DNA from: Armatimonadaceae bacterium
GTDB lineage: Bacteria; Armatimonadota; Armatimonadia; Armatimonadales; Armatimonadaceae
Assembly: GCA_030447685.1 (NCBI GenBank)
Contig: JAUJOK010000001.1
Coordinates: forward strand, 1 to 64,000
Reading direction: 5' to 3'
DNA length: 64,000 bases
Part shown: positions 45,865 to 56,589 of the stretch, piece by piece
Layout of the letters: the number at the start of each line of letters is the position of its first letter
Numbering within the stretch: the first letter of the stretch is position 1
The notes under the pieces: generated by a model
The model's input: only the letters and a program-made list of their open reading frames with translations
What the model was told of the DNA's origin: nothing
Database searches by the model: none
Translations under genes and position numbers: made by a program

Positions 45865-46896
45865 CTATTCGGGGCGTGGGGCGAATTTGGTTGCCCCGCA
45901 GGAGGCGCGAATGGTTAGCTCGGTGGGCAGGAGAACGTGACGGGGCGGGGTGGTCACATCACCATCGATACGGGACAGCAGGAGCGCAGCGGCCTGCTCG
46001 CCTATTGCGCGCATCGGCAGGGTCATGGTCGTGAGCGGCGGGTGCAGGTACTCGCCTGCTTCCGCGCCGCCGAAGGCCATCAGGGCCATTTCGGTCGGCA
46101 CCTTCCAGCCACCATCGTACAGGGCGCGCAGCGCGCCCATCGCCATCGAGTCGCTGCTCGCCAGCACGGCGGTAACGCCATCACCGGCACGGTCATTGAG
46201 AAGCTCGCGCATCGCCTCCAGTCCTTCCTGACGGCTGTGTTCCCGCGCCCGGACGACCTCCCAGGGCAGCGGCTTCAGGCTCAACTCACGCATCACGCTT
46301 TCATAGCCTTCCCGGCGCTCGCGCTGCGCCGAGTTCATGCGGTGCGGCGCGTACAGATAGGCGATGCGCCGATGCCCCAGCCGCACAGCCAGATGGCGGG
46401 TGGCGGCGCGGGCAGCGGAGAAGTTGTCGGCGGCGACATAGTCGGTGTTCATACCGGGAACGAACCGATCCACGAACACAAAGGGGATTTTTTCTTCCAC
46501 CAGGGCGCGGTAATATTCGGTCGGGGGGTCTTGATCGGACGGCGCGATCAGCAGACCATCCACGCGCTTTGCCCTTAGCGCCTCGATCTGTATCTCTTCT
46601 CGCCGCGTCGCATCGGGGGCGTAGTCCAGAAGCAGGTGGTATTCGCGCTCCGCAAGGACCGCCTGTGCCCCAGCCAGCACCTCGTTCCAGAAGTCCGTTG
46701 TGTATCCTACGACCGCGCCGATGGTGAAGGACTTGCCGGAGCGCAGACCACGCGCCAGATGGTTGCGCTGGTATCCCAGTTCTTTGGCGGCAAGCAGTAT
46801 CCGCTCGCGTGTCTCCTCGCGGATACGCGGGTCGTTGTTGATTGCCAGCGAGACGGTGGAAACGTCCACTCCGGCCCGCCGGGCCACATCTTTCAT
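45865..46896 (-). CDS. LacI-family transcriptional regulator
   Basis: About 343 residues. The helix-turn-helix and hinge are MKDVARRAGVDVSTVSLAIN and ETRERILLAAKELGYQRNHLARGLRSG, followed by a periplasmic-binding-protein-like effector domain (VVGYTTDFWNEVLAGAQAVL; GLLIAPSDQDPP; VFVDRFVPG; AVLASSDSMAMGALRAL). The ATG at 46896 is chosen: it gives the standard LacI N-terminus, and the predicted -10 at 46975-46970 would start transcription after the longer TTG start at 46971. Likely controls the glycosidase genes on either side. Confidence 0.92.
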   Translation of the reverse strand: MKDVARRAGVDVSTVSLAINNDPRIREETRERILLAAKELGYQRNHLARGLRSGKSFTIGAVVGYTTDFWNEVLAGAQAVLAEREYHLLLDYAPDATRREEIQIEALRAKRVDGLLIAPSDQDPPTEYYRALVEEKIPFVFVDRFVPGMNTDYVAADNFSAARAATRHLAVRLGHRRIAYLYAPHRMNSAQRERREGYESVMRELSLKPLPWEVVRAREHSRQEGLEAMRELLNDRAGDGVTAVLASSDSMAMGALRALYDGGWKVPTEMALMAFGGAEAGEYLHPPLTTMTLPMRAIGEQAAALLLSRIDGDVTTPPRHVLLPTELTIRASCGATKFAPRPE

Positions 46897-46969
46897 GGTC
46901 GTCGCCAAGAACGCCGCCACCCTTTCGGCGCGTGCCGCAGTCCCGCGCAGGCAACGCTGAATTTCCGTC

Positions 46970-46999
46970 AATATGCCACTTAAGGCACTATCTTGTCAA
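46970..46999 (-). promoter_or_regulatory. lacI-type regulator promoter
   Basis: Minus strand TTGACA (46999-46994), 18-nt spacer, CATATT (46975-46970). The spacer holds GTGCCTTAAGTGGCA, an imperfect palindrome around CTTAAG that could be an operator for the LacI protein itself or a neighbour. Confidence 0.55.
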
Positions 47000-47009
47000 G
47001 CAGGCATGA

Positions 47010-49139
47010 TTACGGGGCAAGCGATACCATCAGCGGCGACAAATCCTCCTGATGGTGCAGCCGGTAGTCGTCTACGTAGATCGTCAGTCCTTTATCACCG
47101 TCGTTGTAGGCATCGTCCGGGGATGCCGGATCGTCCCAGACGATGGTCAGCAGATGCCCCCGATACGGCAGGTTCTGGAGGCAGAAGTGCGGCCAGGCGC
47201 AGACACCGTTCTCCTGTGGCAACAGCGGATGCAGTTCGAGCGTATCGTCGTCACGCGGAACGAGGCCGATAAGGCCGGTGATGATGAGATCGGCCCAGGT
47301 GGAGTGATGATAATCGCGCTCCTTCGTCAGCCAGCGGGCGTCGTCACCCCGGTAAAACTCGCCTGTATGAGGCCGCTCGAAGTCGCCTTCTTCGTATTGT
47401 GCTCTGCCGAACGACTCGACAAGCGTCAGCAGCGTGCGGCGGGCGTCCCGGCCATGCGCCGCCTCCCCGTGTTCGCGCAGGGAGCGGGCAAGGCCGGTGA
47501 TAACCAGCGAGTTGGCGTGCGGCCAGGTCGGGCCGTTCCAGTAGCACCCGGTGATCGGCTTACCCTTCATCTGCATCTCCTGTGCATACGCGGGCGAATC
47601 GGCGGCAGTGGAGGCGGGCGGGTACGGCGTCCAGAACTCGTTCGGGTTGGTCAGGTGTAACCACGAGGCTACAGTATGCGGCACGTGGGACAACCCGGCG
47701 TAGAACGGATAGAAGGCGGCAATCGTTTTAGCCGACAGAATCTTCTCATCCGTGCCGGGCAGCAGGTCGTAAAAGAAGTCTGTTTCCGTGTCCCACATCT
47801 TTGTGAGAACTGAATCGCGGATTCGGTCGGCTAAGGCTGCCGCTGCGCGCGCTGCACCCTCCTCGCCTAACAAGTCGTAGACGCTCGCGAGCGCGCGGAC
47901 ATTGGCGTACTGGTAACTGGTCAGGTCGAGCCGCTTGACCGGGTTCTGCACGTCGCGCCCATCGCGGCGCTCCCCCAGCACATAGTCCGCCTTGTAGAAA
48001 AACGACGGCTGCCACTCCATACCCGTCCACCAGTGATCGTCCACCACCAGCAGGCCGTCGTTGTCCCAGGAATGGGTTTGCCAGTTGGCGACGTTTTTTT
48101 CCAGCGCGGGCAGCGCCTCGCGCAGAAACTCCCGGTCGGGGTGGACGAGGTGAGCATCCCAGACGCCCGCCGTGATCCAGTCTGTGTACTTCCCTTCGTC
48201 GGTTTCCGGGCGCGCGATGCCGTCCACGTACCACGAGCGGTACAATCCATCAGCGCGCTGATTGCGTGCGAAGCCGCGAAAATAGTTGCGGGCGTATTTA
48301 GAGTCGCGCAGCCAGCGGGTTTCCCGCAGGACGTGGCCCGCGCCGTAGGTAATGGAGGCCGAGTACCAGCCGCTGTTCCACCGCCCCTCGGAAAAAGAGT
48401 CTTCCTGCGTCAGCCCAATACGCGGGTTCATGTGGTTCTTTTTGACCACGTACCAGCGGTGGTACCACATCTTGGTCAGGTACGGGTCGGCGCAGTCGAA
48501 CAGGGGCACGTTTTCGTCGAACCAGGCCTGGTAGGCTTCTGCGTGTGCGCGCACGGGGTCGTCAGCGCGCGCCCAGCCAGCGGCGCGGGCGCGCGCCTCC
48601 TCGGGCGAAGGGGCAACGGCGACCGCGAAAACGAGGGTGCGCCGTCCCCCGGCGGGAAGCATCTGGCGCAGGTCGTCACCCGGCGGCCCTTCGCGATGCA
48701 CCCAGACGGGAAGGGTGGGACGGAAGAAGTTTTCACCGGCGGGGATGCCGTACAGCAGATCGAGCCGCACCTTCACCGCGCCGTCGCCGGGATTTCGCAG
48801 CGACAGCACACTCACCGCCACATCGTCCTGCGTCAGGAACTTGTCTTCCGTAACCTGAAGACCGCTTTCGGCGTGGCGCGCGTGCAGGGTGACGTGCGAA
48901 GGTCGATAGACACCGTCCCCCGGCTCCACCTCGTCATCGTCGGCGAAGAGACGCAGCGAGAAGGGAGCAAGGCCCTCTTCCTGCGCCGATTTATGCACCC
49001 AATGGACGCCGTGCCGGAAGCCCCACCCCTGCGGCGAGGTGGCCCACAAACAGTCGCCGGACGCGCCGAAGGGGGTCAGCGGCGTATAGGGACGGCGCAG
49101 GATTTGGTCGAGGTGGTAGTGCCTGGGGTTGAGGATCAT
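47010..49139 (-). CDS. glycoside hydrolase, (alpha/alpha)6 MGH1/GH63-like
   Basis: A 709-residue cytoplasmic-looking enzyme. The N-terminal 230 residues are a beta-sandwich. The (alpha/alpha)6 barrel follows, with WYHRWYVVKKNHMNP, EGRWNSGWYSASITYGAGHVLRE, VDDHWWTGMEWQPSFF (candidate acid Asp/Glu), YWNGPTWPHANSLVITGL and DYHHSTWADLIITGLIGLVPR. These are the signature segments of the mannosylglycerate/GH63-like glycosidases. Probably cleaves a short oligosaccharide. On the same strand as the LacI regulator and the 43.7-kb glycosidase, suggesting a regulon. Confidence 0.82.
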   Translation of the reverse strand: MILNPRHYHLDQILRRPYTPLTPFGASGDCLWATSPQGWGFRHGVHWVHKSAQEEGLAPFSLRLFADDDEVEPGDGVYRPSHVTLHARHAESGLQVTEDKFLTQDDVAVSVLSLRNPGDGAVKVRLDLLYGIPAGENFFRPTLPVWVHREGPPGDDLRQMLPAGGRRTLVFAVAVAPSPEEARARAAGWARADDPVRAHAEAYQAWFDENVPLFDCADPYLTKMWYHRWYVVKKNHMNPRIGLTQEDSFSEGRWNSGWYSASITYGAGHVLRETRWLRDSKYARNYFRGFARNQRADGLYRSWYVDGIARPETDEGKYTDWITAGVWDAHLVHPDREFLREALPALEKNVANWQTHSWDNDGLLVVDDHWWTGMEWQPSFFYKADYVLGERRDGRDVQNPVKRLDLTSYQYANVRALASVYDLLGEEGAARAAAALADRIRDSVLTKMWDTETDFFYDLLPGTDEKILSAKTIAAFYPFYAGLSHVPHTVASWLHLTNPNEFWTPYPPASTAADSPAYAQEMQMKGKPITGCYWNGPTWPHANSLVITGLARSLREHGEAAHGRDARRTLLTLVESFGRAQYEEGDFERPHTGEFYRGDDARWLTKERDYHHSTWADLIITGLIGLVPRDDDTLELHPLLPQENGVCAWPHFCLQNLPYRGHLLTIVWDDPASPDDAYNDGDKGLTIYVDDYRLHHQEDLSPLMVSLAP

Positions 49140-49173
49140 AGAAGTACGCGCGAGTTCTGGCCGGGACGTGATT

Positions 49174-49776
49174 CTATCGCAAGTGAATAGGTAACTCCGA
49201 ACAGGGAATCTCTTTTCCGTTCATGGAACAAGTGGGTTCTGACGGGCGACTGAACGGATTGCCTCCCGGTGCGCTGAAAATACCAGAAACGACAACAGAA
49301 ACGACAACGATAGCAAGCGCTATCCAAAAAAAAGCGATAATTACGCCGATAGTTCCGCCCACCTGCTTCGCTTCAGATAAATGGCCTTCCGTCTCCGAAA
49401 CCGCCTCGCCCCGCAACCGCCCCGCCCGTAGCTTTCTCGCCTCGGCCTCGGCGCGGCGGGCTTCCGCTTCGGCGAGCCGCGCACGCGCTTCCGCCAGTGC
49501 CGCCTGCGCCTCGGTTTCCTGCCGCGCCGCCTCGCGTGCCGCCGCCTCCAGACGCTCCTGTTCGCGGCGGCGCTCCCGGACTTCGTGGAGGAGACGGCGC
49601 GCTACGTCCACGGGAACATCAAGGCCCTCCGCCATATCCGCCGTCGTCGGCAAATCGGAAGGCGGGTGCTGGTGTTGCCGCGCGGCCCACAGTGCAAGAA
49701 CTTCCCGCATCTCGTCTTCGCTCATGCGCTCGGCGCGCAGCGACTTTAAGCCCTCCACTCGGTGCTGCTGGTTCAT
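49174..49776 (-). CDS. coiled-coil membrane protein
   Basis: A 200-residue protein. An N-terminal helical domain (MSEDEMREVLALWAARQ; LPTTADMAEGLDVPVDVARRLLHEVRE) looks like a small DNA- or protein-binding module. A charged Ala/Glu/Arg coiled coil runs from about 70 to 120. One transmembrane helix (VGGTIGVIIAFFWIALAIVVVSVVV) follows near 140-165, then a short tail with two cysteines (SMNGKEIPCSE). The start has AAGGGG upstream. Function unknown. Confidence 0.65.
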   Translation of the reverse strand: MNQQHRVEGLKSLRAERMSEDEMREVLALWAARQHQHPPSDLPTTADMAEGLDVPVDVARRLLHEVRERRREQERLEAAAREAARQETEAQAALAEARARLAEAEARRAEAEARKLRAGRLRGEAVSETEGHLSEAKQVGGTIGVIIAFFWIALAIVVVSVVVSGIFSAPGGNPFSRPSEPTCSMNGKEIPCSELPIHLR

Positions 49777-49845
49777 ATCTGATCCCCTTGCCGCTTTACT
49801 ATTCGTCATACCGGCGGACAATCCTGCCGGGACGAATCCGCAGCA

Positions 49846-49874
49846 TTGACTCTGACCCATTTCTCTGATACAAT
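49846..49874 (+). promoter_or_regulatory. sigma-70-type promoter of pyrG
   Basis: TTGACT (49846-49851), 17-nt spacer, TACAAT (49869-49874), about 80 nt before the pyrG start. One of the best consensus promoters in the window. Confidence 0.75.
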
Positions 49875-49917
49875 TGGGCTGGGCACTTCGGCCCAAATGC
49901 CGCCGACGGCGGTATAA

Positions 49918-51565
<1,648 letters not shown>

Positions 51566-51588
51566 ATTTTTGAAACTTCTTGCAACAG

Positions 51589-51620
51589 GTCTTCGGAAAA
51601 CATCTTTTTTAGAGTATACT
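51589..51620 (+). promoter_or_regulatory. pilin-module promoter/leader box, module 1
   Basis: GTCTTCGGAAAACAT at 51589-51603, a 10-nt gap, then GTATACT at 51614-51620 (TATACT as -10). The 13-nt box recurs as GTCTTCAGAAAAC at 51700-51712 in the leader. Upstream is AAATTTTTGAAACTT. The transcript leader would be about 117 nt. Confidence 0.55.
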
Positions 51621-51743
51621 AACCCTTATTCAAGCGTGAGTTTGCATCTGTTGTGGTACGGGTAGATTGCACAGTCTCATTGTCCATTGCCGGGCAAGCG
51701 TCTTCAGAAAACCTTACATTCCATAACCTAAGGAGAATGAGAA

Positions 51744-52595
51744 ATGCTTCGTTCCCATAGAAAAAGCGGCTTTACCCTCATTGAGTTGCTCGTCGTTATC
51801 GCTATTATTGCTATCTTAGCCGCCATCCTTTTCCCCGTCTTCGCCCAAGCCCGTGAAAAAGCCCGCCAGACTGCGTGTCTGTCCAACCAGAAGAACCTGG
51901 GTACAGCCGCGCTCATGTATGTGCAGGACTATGACGAGACATGGCCGCAAACGGCTCCGCTCAACATGGCATTTTCCATCTGGACAACACCAGCGGATCG
52001 GGCACCGGGACTTGTCGAGGTACGGAAATCGTACTGGTCAAATGCACTTCAGCCTTATATCAAGAACTGGGGCATTTATACCTGCCCGTCAGCCCCGGAA
52101 GTCCCCCAGTTCGGGGTAACGTCGGCTCAAACCAACGGCATAAAGCTCTCATACACGATGAATGGCTACTTAAATGCCTGGCCGATGGCCGGTTCACCCG
52201 CTCCCGCTCAAGTTATCGCCTTTTCGGAAGGTTTGGGCAAGCAGACGACGCCTGGCTTTGGCGCATCCTTCCCTCTTCCCAACAAGGGTCCGGGCTGCAG
52301 GGGCGCAGGCGGCCCATCCGATCCGGCCTATAGATTCGTCCCGTCCGGTGCGGGATGCTCAACTCAGTGTCGGTTTACCTACCAGAGTAACGTGTCCTGG
52401 TTCAACCACGGAAACGGTATGAACGCCATGTACATGGACGGGCATGTTAAATATGTTAAGCACCCGAGCGTGGAAGGCCCCTGGGCGAAAGTATCCCCTG
52501 AAGGTAAGCCAGAATTAGCGCTTGTCAACCGGGAACCGGCGGGGTGCAACTGGTACTGGAACTACGGCCCCACAATCGAGAAACTGAGGGACTAA
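51744..52595 (+). CDS. pseudopilin-like protein (DUF1559 / H-X9-DG type), module 1
   Basis: A 283-residue protein with a prepilin leader ([36 protein letters not shown]): cleavage after Gly, Glu at position +5, then a hydrophobic helix. DYDETWPQ near residue 65 and the C-terminal H-x9-DG motif ([17 protein letters not shown]) are family hallmarks. Exported and assembled by, or interacting with, a type II/IV pilus-like machine encoded elsewhere. AAGGAG lies upstream of the ATG. Followed at 27 nt by a small lipoprotein gene. Confidence 0.92.
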   Translation: MLRSHRKSGFTLIELLVVIAIIAILAAILFPVFAQAREKARQTACLSNQKNLGTAALMYVQDYDETWPQTAPLNMAFSIWTTPADRAPGLVEVRKSYWSNALQPYIKNWGIYTCPSAPEVPQFGVTSAQTNGIKLSYTMNGYLNAWPMAGSPAPAQVIAFSEGLGKQTTPGFGASFPLPNKGPGCRGAGGPSDPAYRFVPSGAGCSTQCRFTYQSNVSWFNHGNGMNAMYMDGHVKYVKHPSVEGPWAKVSPEGKPELALVNREPAGCNWYWNYGPTIEKLRD

Positions 52596-52622
52596 CGTAT
52601 AAAACCTTAAGGAGAAGATAAC

Positions 52623-52805
52623 GTGCGTACGTTCCCCATACTAAGCGTGGCGCTGGCAATGGCGGTGACAGTGATTTTCGCAGGATGCGGCAAAAAAGAG
52701 CCTCTGGAGATACCGCAGTCCCAACTGCCTAAGGGAGCGGGAAGCATGCCTCCTGGAGCCGCACCTGCCCCACCGGCAGGTGCTGGTAAAGCGGCTCCCA
52801 TGTAG
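52623..52805 (+). CDS. small Pro/Gly-rich lipoprotein, module 1
   Basis: A 60-residue lipoprotein starting with GTG after AAGGAGAAGATAAC. The signal MRTFPILSVALAMAVTVIFAGC has a lipobox FAGC; the mature part is about 39 residues, unstructured and rich in Pro, Gly, Ala and Lys (GAGSMPPGAAPAPPAGAGKAAPM). Partner of the pseudopilin upstream. No known homologue recognised; similar ones follow each pseudopilin in this array. Confidence 0.75.
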   Translation: MRTFPILSVALAMAVTVIFAGCGKKEPLEIPQSQLPKGAGSMPPGAAPAPPAGAGKAAPM

Positions 52806-52876
52806 TAGGACATCTGCGCTACCGGAAGATGCAAGCAGCAAACGCTGAACAGGCGTAATAGAAAGCTCTAAGTGCC

Positions 52877-52919
52877 GACAGGCTCGCAGCCAGCAGTGGT
52901 GCGAGCCTTTGTCTGTTTT
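52877..52919 (+). terminator. terminator of pilin module 1
   Basis: GACAGGCTCGCA pairs with TGCGAGCCTTTGTC, then GTTTT. Ends module 1. Confidence 0.75.
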
Positions 52920-53010
52920 AGCTGTGTCTGGCTTGATCCACCGGCTCCGCGTTTTTTGCTATTTAGCGAAAATAAATTTTTGATTTCGGGAACTTTTTTT
53001 TTACCTGCCT

Positions 53011-53040
53011 GTCTTCATAAAACATAATTGCCAGTATACT
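53011..53040 (+). promoter_or_regulatory. pilin-module promoter/leader box, module 2
   Basis: GTCTTCATAAAACAT at 53011-53025, an 8-nt gap, then GTATACT at 53034-53040. GGAACTT lies 16 nt upstream of TCTTC, which also resembles an ECF-sigma -35. The leader to the ATG is about 150 nt. Confidence 0.55.
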
Positions 53041-53189
53041 GAATCTTGTTCCTGCCATAGTTTACGTTTCATAAGACGCAGGTACAGTGCCAGTATTCAG
53101 GCTGTCGGACGTAATGACCGTATTCGGGAGACAACCGGATTTGGTTAAGCAGCGCGACCGGATGAATTTCTTCTGAAGGAGTGTGCAGT

Positions 53190-54074
53190 ATGTTGTGTTC
53201 TCGCAGGAAAAGCGGCTTTACGCTCATTGAGCTTCTTGTGGTCATAGCCATCATTGCGATTCTTGCCGCCATCCTTTTCCCGGTTTTCGCCCAAGCGCGT
53301 GCCAAGGCGCGGCAAGTAACTTGTCTCAACAACGTCAAACAGCTTGCAACGGCTACCATGATGTACACCCAGGATTATGATGAGACGCTTCCGCTTCTCT
53401 TTGTTCCCGCTCCCACAGGTGTTCCTCCGGCTCAAGATGACTCATTGAACGGTTCCTACGCTTGGCAGAACTTGGTGCAGCCCTATGCCAAGAACTGGGG
53501 GATTACGATCTGTTCGGACTCCGGATTGAACAAGGCTGACCCAATCAACTATTTTCATCCGTGGCTGAACTACGGCATGTTGCCGCATTCGGGTGTTGCC
53601 GGTGTCCCTTATTTCGAAGACGACTACTACACCATGGGAAAATTTCAAGCCAAGGCGCAGGGCGTAGGCGGGTGCTTTAGTAGCGCAGCGTACGGAAAGA
53701 ATGGCTGGGCTAATCGCTGCAAGGACACTCCGAGCGCTAACTTAGCCCAGATCACTGCGCCCGCCAATATGACCCTCTTCTCGGACGCCTGGGCGCCGGA
53801 CGGCTGGCTTGCATACTTCCCGCGGGCTACGCAAATCTTCTGGTATGGTGTCACATGGCCATCTCAGTACGGCTCTGACTTTGCTCGAAACGGACCCATT
53901 GCCCGTCATATCCAGAAGCAGAGAACCAGGGGTTCTAATATTCGAGTCGATGGAGGCTTCATCACCGTCGCGTTCGCGGACGGACATGCAAAAGCAATCC
54001 AGGTGAACCAATACTTCCAGACCAGGGATACCAGCAGCGGCAAGGTTTACCAATACCTCTGGCCCCAGGAGTAA
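53190..54074 (+). CDS. pseudopilin-like protein, module 2
   Basis: About 294 residues with the same prepilin N-terminus ([42 protein letters not shown]) and [11 protein letters not shown]. The C-terminal motif reads [16 protein letters not shown]: the DG is present but the usual histidine nine residues earlier is an Asp. It contains extra cysteines (two near GGCFS and NRCKD). ATG at 53190 is preferred over an upstream GTG because AAGGAG is spaced correctly. Diverged from modules 1 and 4 in the C-terminal half. Confidence 0.9.
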   Translation: MLCSRRKSGFTLIELLVVIAIIAILAAILFPVFAQARAKARQVTCLNNVKQLATATMMYTQDYDETLPLLFVPAPTGVPPAQDDSLNGSYAWQNLVQPYAKNWGITICSDSGLNKADPINYFHPWLNYGMLPHSGVAGVPYFEDDYYTMGKFQAKAQGVGGCFSSAAYGKNGWANRCKDTPSANLAQITAPANMTLFSDAWAPDGWLAYFPRATQIFWYGVTWPSQYGSDFARNGPIARHIQKQRTRGSNIRVDGGFITVAFADGHAKAIQVNQYFQTRDTSSGKVYQYLWPQE

Positions 54075-54078
54075 AGTT

Positions 54079-54300
54079 ATGACGAACCTGTCTTATCTTG
54101 CCGCGCTCGTCTGCCTTTCTGCCGTGCTGACACTCGCAACGGTTGGGTGCGGCAAAACCAACCCTGCTACCGATCCCGCCGCTAAGGCAAACGTCAAGGA
54201 TAGGCCTGGTGCGGGTGGCGGGGGGGCCGCGACTCCCGGCGGAGGAAGCCCTTCCGGTGCGCCCACAGCGAACCAGCCGGGAACTGGTAAAGTCGAGTAA
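54079..54300 (+). CDS. small Gly/Pro-rich lipoprotein, module 2
   Basis: 73 residues: signal ending TLATVGC (lipobox), then a low-complexity Gly/Ala/Pro chain (GAGGGGAATPGGGSPSGAPT). It begins 4 nt after the pseudopilin stop. Same type as the lipoproteins of modules 1 and 4. Confidence 0.75.
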   Translation: MTNLSYLAALVCLSAVLTLATVGCGKTNPATDPAAKANVKDRPGAGGGGAATPGGGSPSGAPTANQPGTGKVE

Positions 54301-54316
54301 GTACCGACGCCTGTAA

Positions 54317-54369
54317 ACAACAGCCCGGAGGGTAATGCCATCTACTAACATTACTCTTCGGGCTGTTGT
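54317..54369 (+). terminator. terminator of pilin module 2
   Basis: AACAGCCCGGAGGGTAATG pairs with CATTACTCTTCGGGCTGTT, followed by GTTCTTTC. A long, mostly perfect stem. Confidence 0.8.
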
Positions 54370-54419
54370 TCTTTCGCTTGCCTCTTTCCACATACTCTCC
54401 TAACTCGGCTCGGCGGCCA

Positions 54420-54960
54420 GTGCTGTCAGCGGTGAAATGCGCGCCGAAGTGCATGACAAGGGACAAACTGGCTGTACGCCGATGGTCGTGCCGCCAAGCA
54501 CCGGAAGGTCGGCAGTACGGGAAACAGCAACTGGAAGCGCGATCCGTTCAATTACGACAAAGACAGGAAGGTTGTCAGTGACTGGGTGGGCGGCTGTGGC
54601 TGTTCCGTCCCAACATACAGGAAGGTCAGTACGAGTAGTCCCGCCACCAGTGAACCGAAGGTCTGCCGATCCGGCAGACCTTCCCCCTTGTGAAAACGGA
54701 ACATTGAGGAGAATGAACGGTTCATGAAGAAGATGTCGGTGCGGTCATGTTTGCGATGGCGGCTGTCGGGATATTCCTTGACGGCGCAAAGCCCGGCGAC
54801 TACTGCGACAACTCCGGCTGCCCCGCCGGGACGAAGCATGCTCCGGGGGGCGCAAGTCCTACAAGCCTGGCGGCACCGGGAGTGCGAACCGATATGCGCG
54901 GAGGACTTGGTAGGTAAGTTTGGCCGCGCCGCCCTACGAAACAGTCTTCGACACTTGTAA
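54420..54960 (+). pseudogene. eroded pilin module 3 (pilin C-terminal remnant plus lipoprotein remnant)
   Basis: Between two module terminators there is no intact pseudopilin. One frame, about 54509-54684, reads TGNSNWKRDPFNYDKDRKVV and on to a stop, resembling a pseudopilin C-terminus (inference from recall, not alignment). A hairpin (AAGGTCTGCCG/CGGCAGACCTT, 54658-54682) follows. A GAGGAGAATG ribosome site then precedes MKKMSVRS at 54724. The next residues make a lipoprotein-like sequence only if frames are changed: AMAAVGIFL, then TTATTPAAPPG, then KHAPGGASPTSLAAPG. It looks like a decayed third copy. Confidence 0.45.
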
Positions 54961-54966
54961 GAAACC

Positions 54967-55005
54967 AAAAAACTGTGCTGCGAAAATATCGCAGCACAGT
55001 TTTTT
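54967..55005 (+). terminator. terminator of the eroded module 3
   Basis: AAAAAACTGTGCTGCGA pairs with TCGCAGCACAGTTTTTT: a perfect stem with T-run. Its survival downstream of a broken gene supports a former third module. Confidence 0.9.
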
Positions 55006-55105
55006 CTGTGTTAGCTTCGCCTCTCCTCTCCCTGTTGTGCCCCTATTTCGCGGCGTCTTTTCGTGCCAGGCAATTTTTATTTTGGAACTTTTCTGAACTG
55101 CCCGG

Positions 55106-55134
55106 TCTCTTGAAGACATACTTTGGTGTATACT
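55106..55134 (+). promoter_or_regulatory. pilin-module promoter/leader box, module 4
   Basis: TCTCTTGAAGACAT (55106-55119), an 8-nt gap, then GTATACT (55128-55134). GGAACTT at 55084-55090 upstream, as in module 2. The leader to the ATG is about 149 nt and contains a CCCGTTTTAACGGG hairpin. Confidence 0.55.
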
Positions 55135-55282
55135 ATGCGTCATCGGTCTTGTTTGTCCCCAGATGTCCGGGTACACTGCCGTTACCCCGTTTTAACGGGC
55201 AGGCAGACAGGCAAAAGCCGGAAACAACGCCGCTCAGTTGCCGACTATGGCGGCTGGGCAATTCCTTTCAAGGAGAGCGAAA

Positions 55283-56158
55283 ATGTTCGTTTATCGCAGG
55301 AAAAGCGGCTTCACGCTGATTGAATTGTTGGTAGTAATCGCTATCATCGCTGTTCTTGCCGCTATTCTCTTCCCCGTCTTCGCCCAGGCCCGAGAAAAGG
55401 CGCGGCAGACAAGCTGTGCGTCGAACCAGAAGAACCTGATTACCGGCGCGATGATGTATGTTCAGGATTACGACGAGACGTGGCCGATTGCCGTGCCGGT
55501 CGAGATGGTAAATGGCACCCTGACGAATAAACACAGCGCTGTGTGGACCGTGCCGGACTCGCGTTTGAATCCACCGCCGGCTTCCCCCGTTACGCGGAGC
55601 CACTGGACTCACGCGCTTCAGCCCTATTTGAAAAACTGGCAGGTATACGACTGCCCGTCAGCGGCGGACTTCGTCGTTAGTTCCGCCGTAACCCGGGAAG
55701 TAGCAAAGAATGTGCGTGTCGCCTATCTGCTGAACGGGTATCTAAACGCCTGGAGCATGGCCGGTACACAGTCCCCGGCAGCGGTTATCGCTTTTACCGA
55801 AGGCTGGGGGAAGTTTGCCGCTGTCGGTTACGGCTCGGAATTTCCTCGCGGAACCAGCAATGGCTGCGGCACCCAGCCGACCACTCCGTACCGGTTCATT
55901 CGTGACGGAACCAACTGCTCGTCCTTTTGCCCCTTTGCGCAGCAAATACAAAAATCATGGTGGGTACATGGCGAAGGTTCCAACTACACTTATATGGACG
56001 GGCACGTCAAGTGGGTGCGAAATCCAAGCCGGGATTCAATGTGGTCGGATATCGGGCCGGGCGGCGTGCCGTTGAAAGGCGGCTTCTACCATACGTGGCG
56101 CAGCACGACTGTGGGTGAAGGGTGTACCTGGTCCTTCTCGCATGGGCCGGATCGTTAA
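55283..56158 (+). CDS. pseudopilin-like protein, module 4
   Basis: A 291-residue protein starting [56 protein letters not shown] near residue 65 and the C-terminal H-x9-DG ([17 protein letters not shown]) are present. Of the three it is closest to module 1 (YLNAWSMAG and AVIAF.EG.GK are shared). AAGGAG before the ATG. Followed at 16 nt by its lipoprotein gene. Confidence 0.92.
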   Translation: MFVYRRKSGFTLIELLVVIAIIAVLAAILFPVFAQAREKARQTSCASNQKNLITGAMMYVQDYDETWPIAVPVEMVNGTLTNKHSAVWTVPDSRLNPPPASPVTRSHWTHALQPYLKNWQVYDCPSAADFVVSSAVTREVAKNVRVAYLLNGYLNAWSMAGTQSPAAVIAFTEGWGKFAAVGYGSEFPRGTSNGCGTQPTTPYRFIRDGTNCSSFCPFAQQIQKSWWVHGEGSNYTYMDGHVKWVRNPSRDSMWSDIGPGGVPLKGGFYHTWRSTTVGEGCTWSFSHGPDR

Positions 56159-56174
56159 GAGAAGAGGAGTGAGA

Positions 56175-56396
56175 ATGCATAAACGTAGTGCTGCTGCTGC
56201 TTACGTCGGTGCGATTGTTATCGCTGGCATCCTGTTGTGTTCCGGCGGCGGCCTTGGGTGTGCAAAAAAGGCGGATGAGGCAGCCAATAAGCCGCCTCCC
56301 GGTGCCGGTAAAGGTTCGGGGGCTGGCACCGGTTCTCCCGGCGCTGCCGGGCAGCAAAGCGGTCAACTGCAAGTACCCACCGGAACACCCCCGTAG
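56175..56396 (+). CDS. small Gly/Pro-rich lipoprotein, module 4
   Basis: 73 residues; signal MHKRSAAAAYVGAIVIAGIL with lipobox GLGC, mature region ADEAANKPPPGAGKGSGAGTG and on, ending VPTGTPP. Ribosome site AGAGGAG. Same design as in modules 1 and 2. Confidence 0.75.
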   Translation: MHKRSAAAAYVGAIVIAGILLCSGGGLGCAKKADEAANKPPPGAGKGSGAGTGSPGAAGQQSGQLQVPTGTPP

Positions 56397-56431
56397 TAAT
56401 GTTTAAATTTGGACATTCAACCTATACTATT

Positions 56432-56463
56432 AAAAAAGGGGTGAGCTAAGCTCACCCCTTTTT
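56432..56463 (+). terminator. terminator of pilin module 4
   Basis: AAAAAAGGGGTGAGC pairs with GCTCACCCCTTTTTT around TAA. Strong, symmetrical, so it can act in both directions. Confidence 0.9.
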
Positions 56464-56589
56464 GCGTCCCTGGATTGTTTAAAACTATATTAGATTTTTA
56501 AACAAACTTAAACAAAAGTAGATCGTAAAGAGCTACGACCTGCTTTTTCTAATAGGTACACCGACTCAAACCGGCTGCATCTGTGGAAG

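Noticed and set aside
44623-45918. 431-codon plus-strand open frame
   Set aside because: Antisense to the GH29/GH42-like gene; no recognisable motif.
46897-46971. Longer N-terminus of the LacI regulator from a TTG start
   Set aside because: The predicted promoter -10 overlaps this start, so it would lie at or upstream of the transcript start; the ATG at 46896 gives the standard LacI N-terminus.
48033-49190. 385-codon plus-strand open frame
   Set aside because: Antisense to the MGH1/GH63-like glycosidase, which has strong family signatures.
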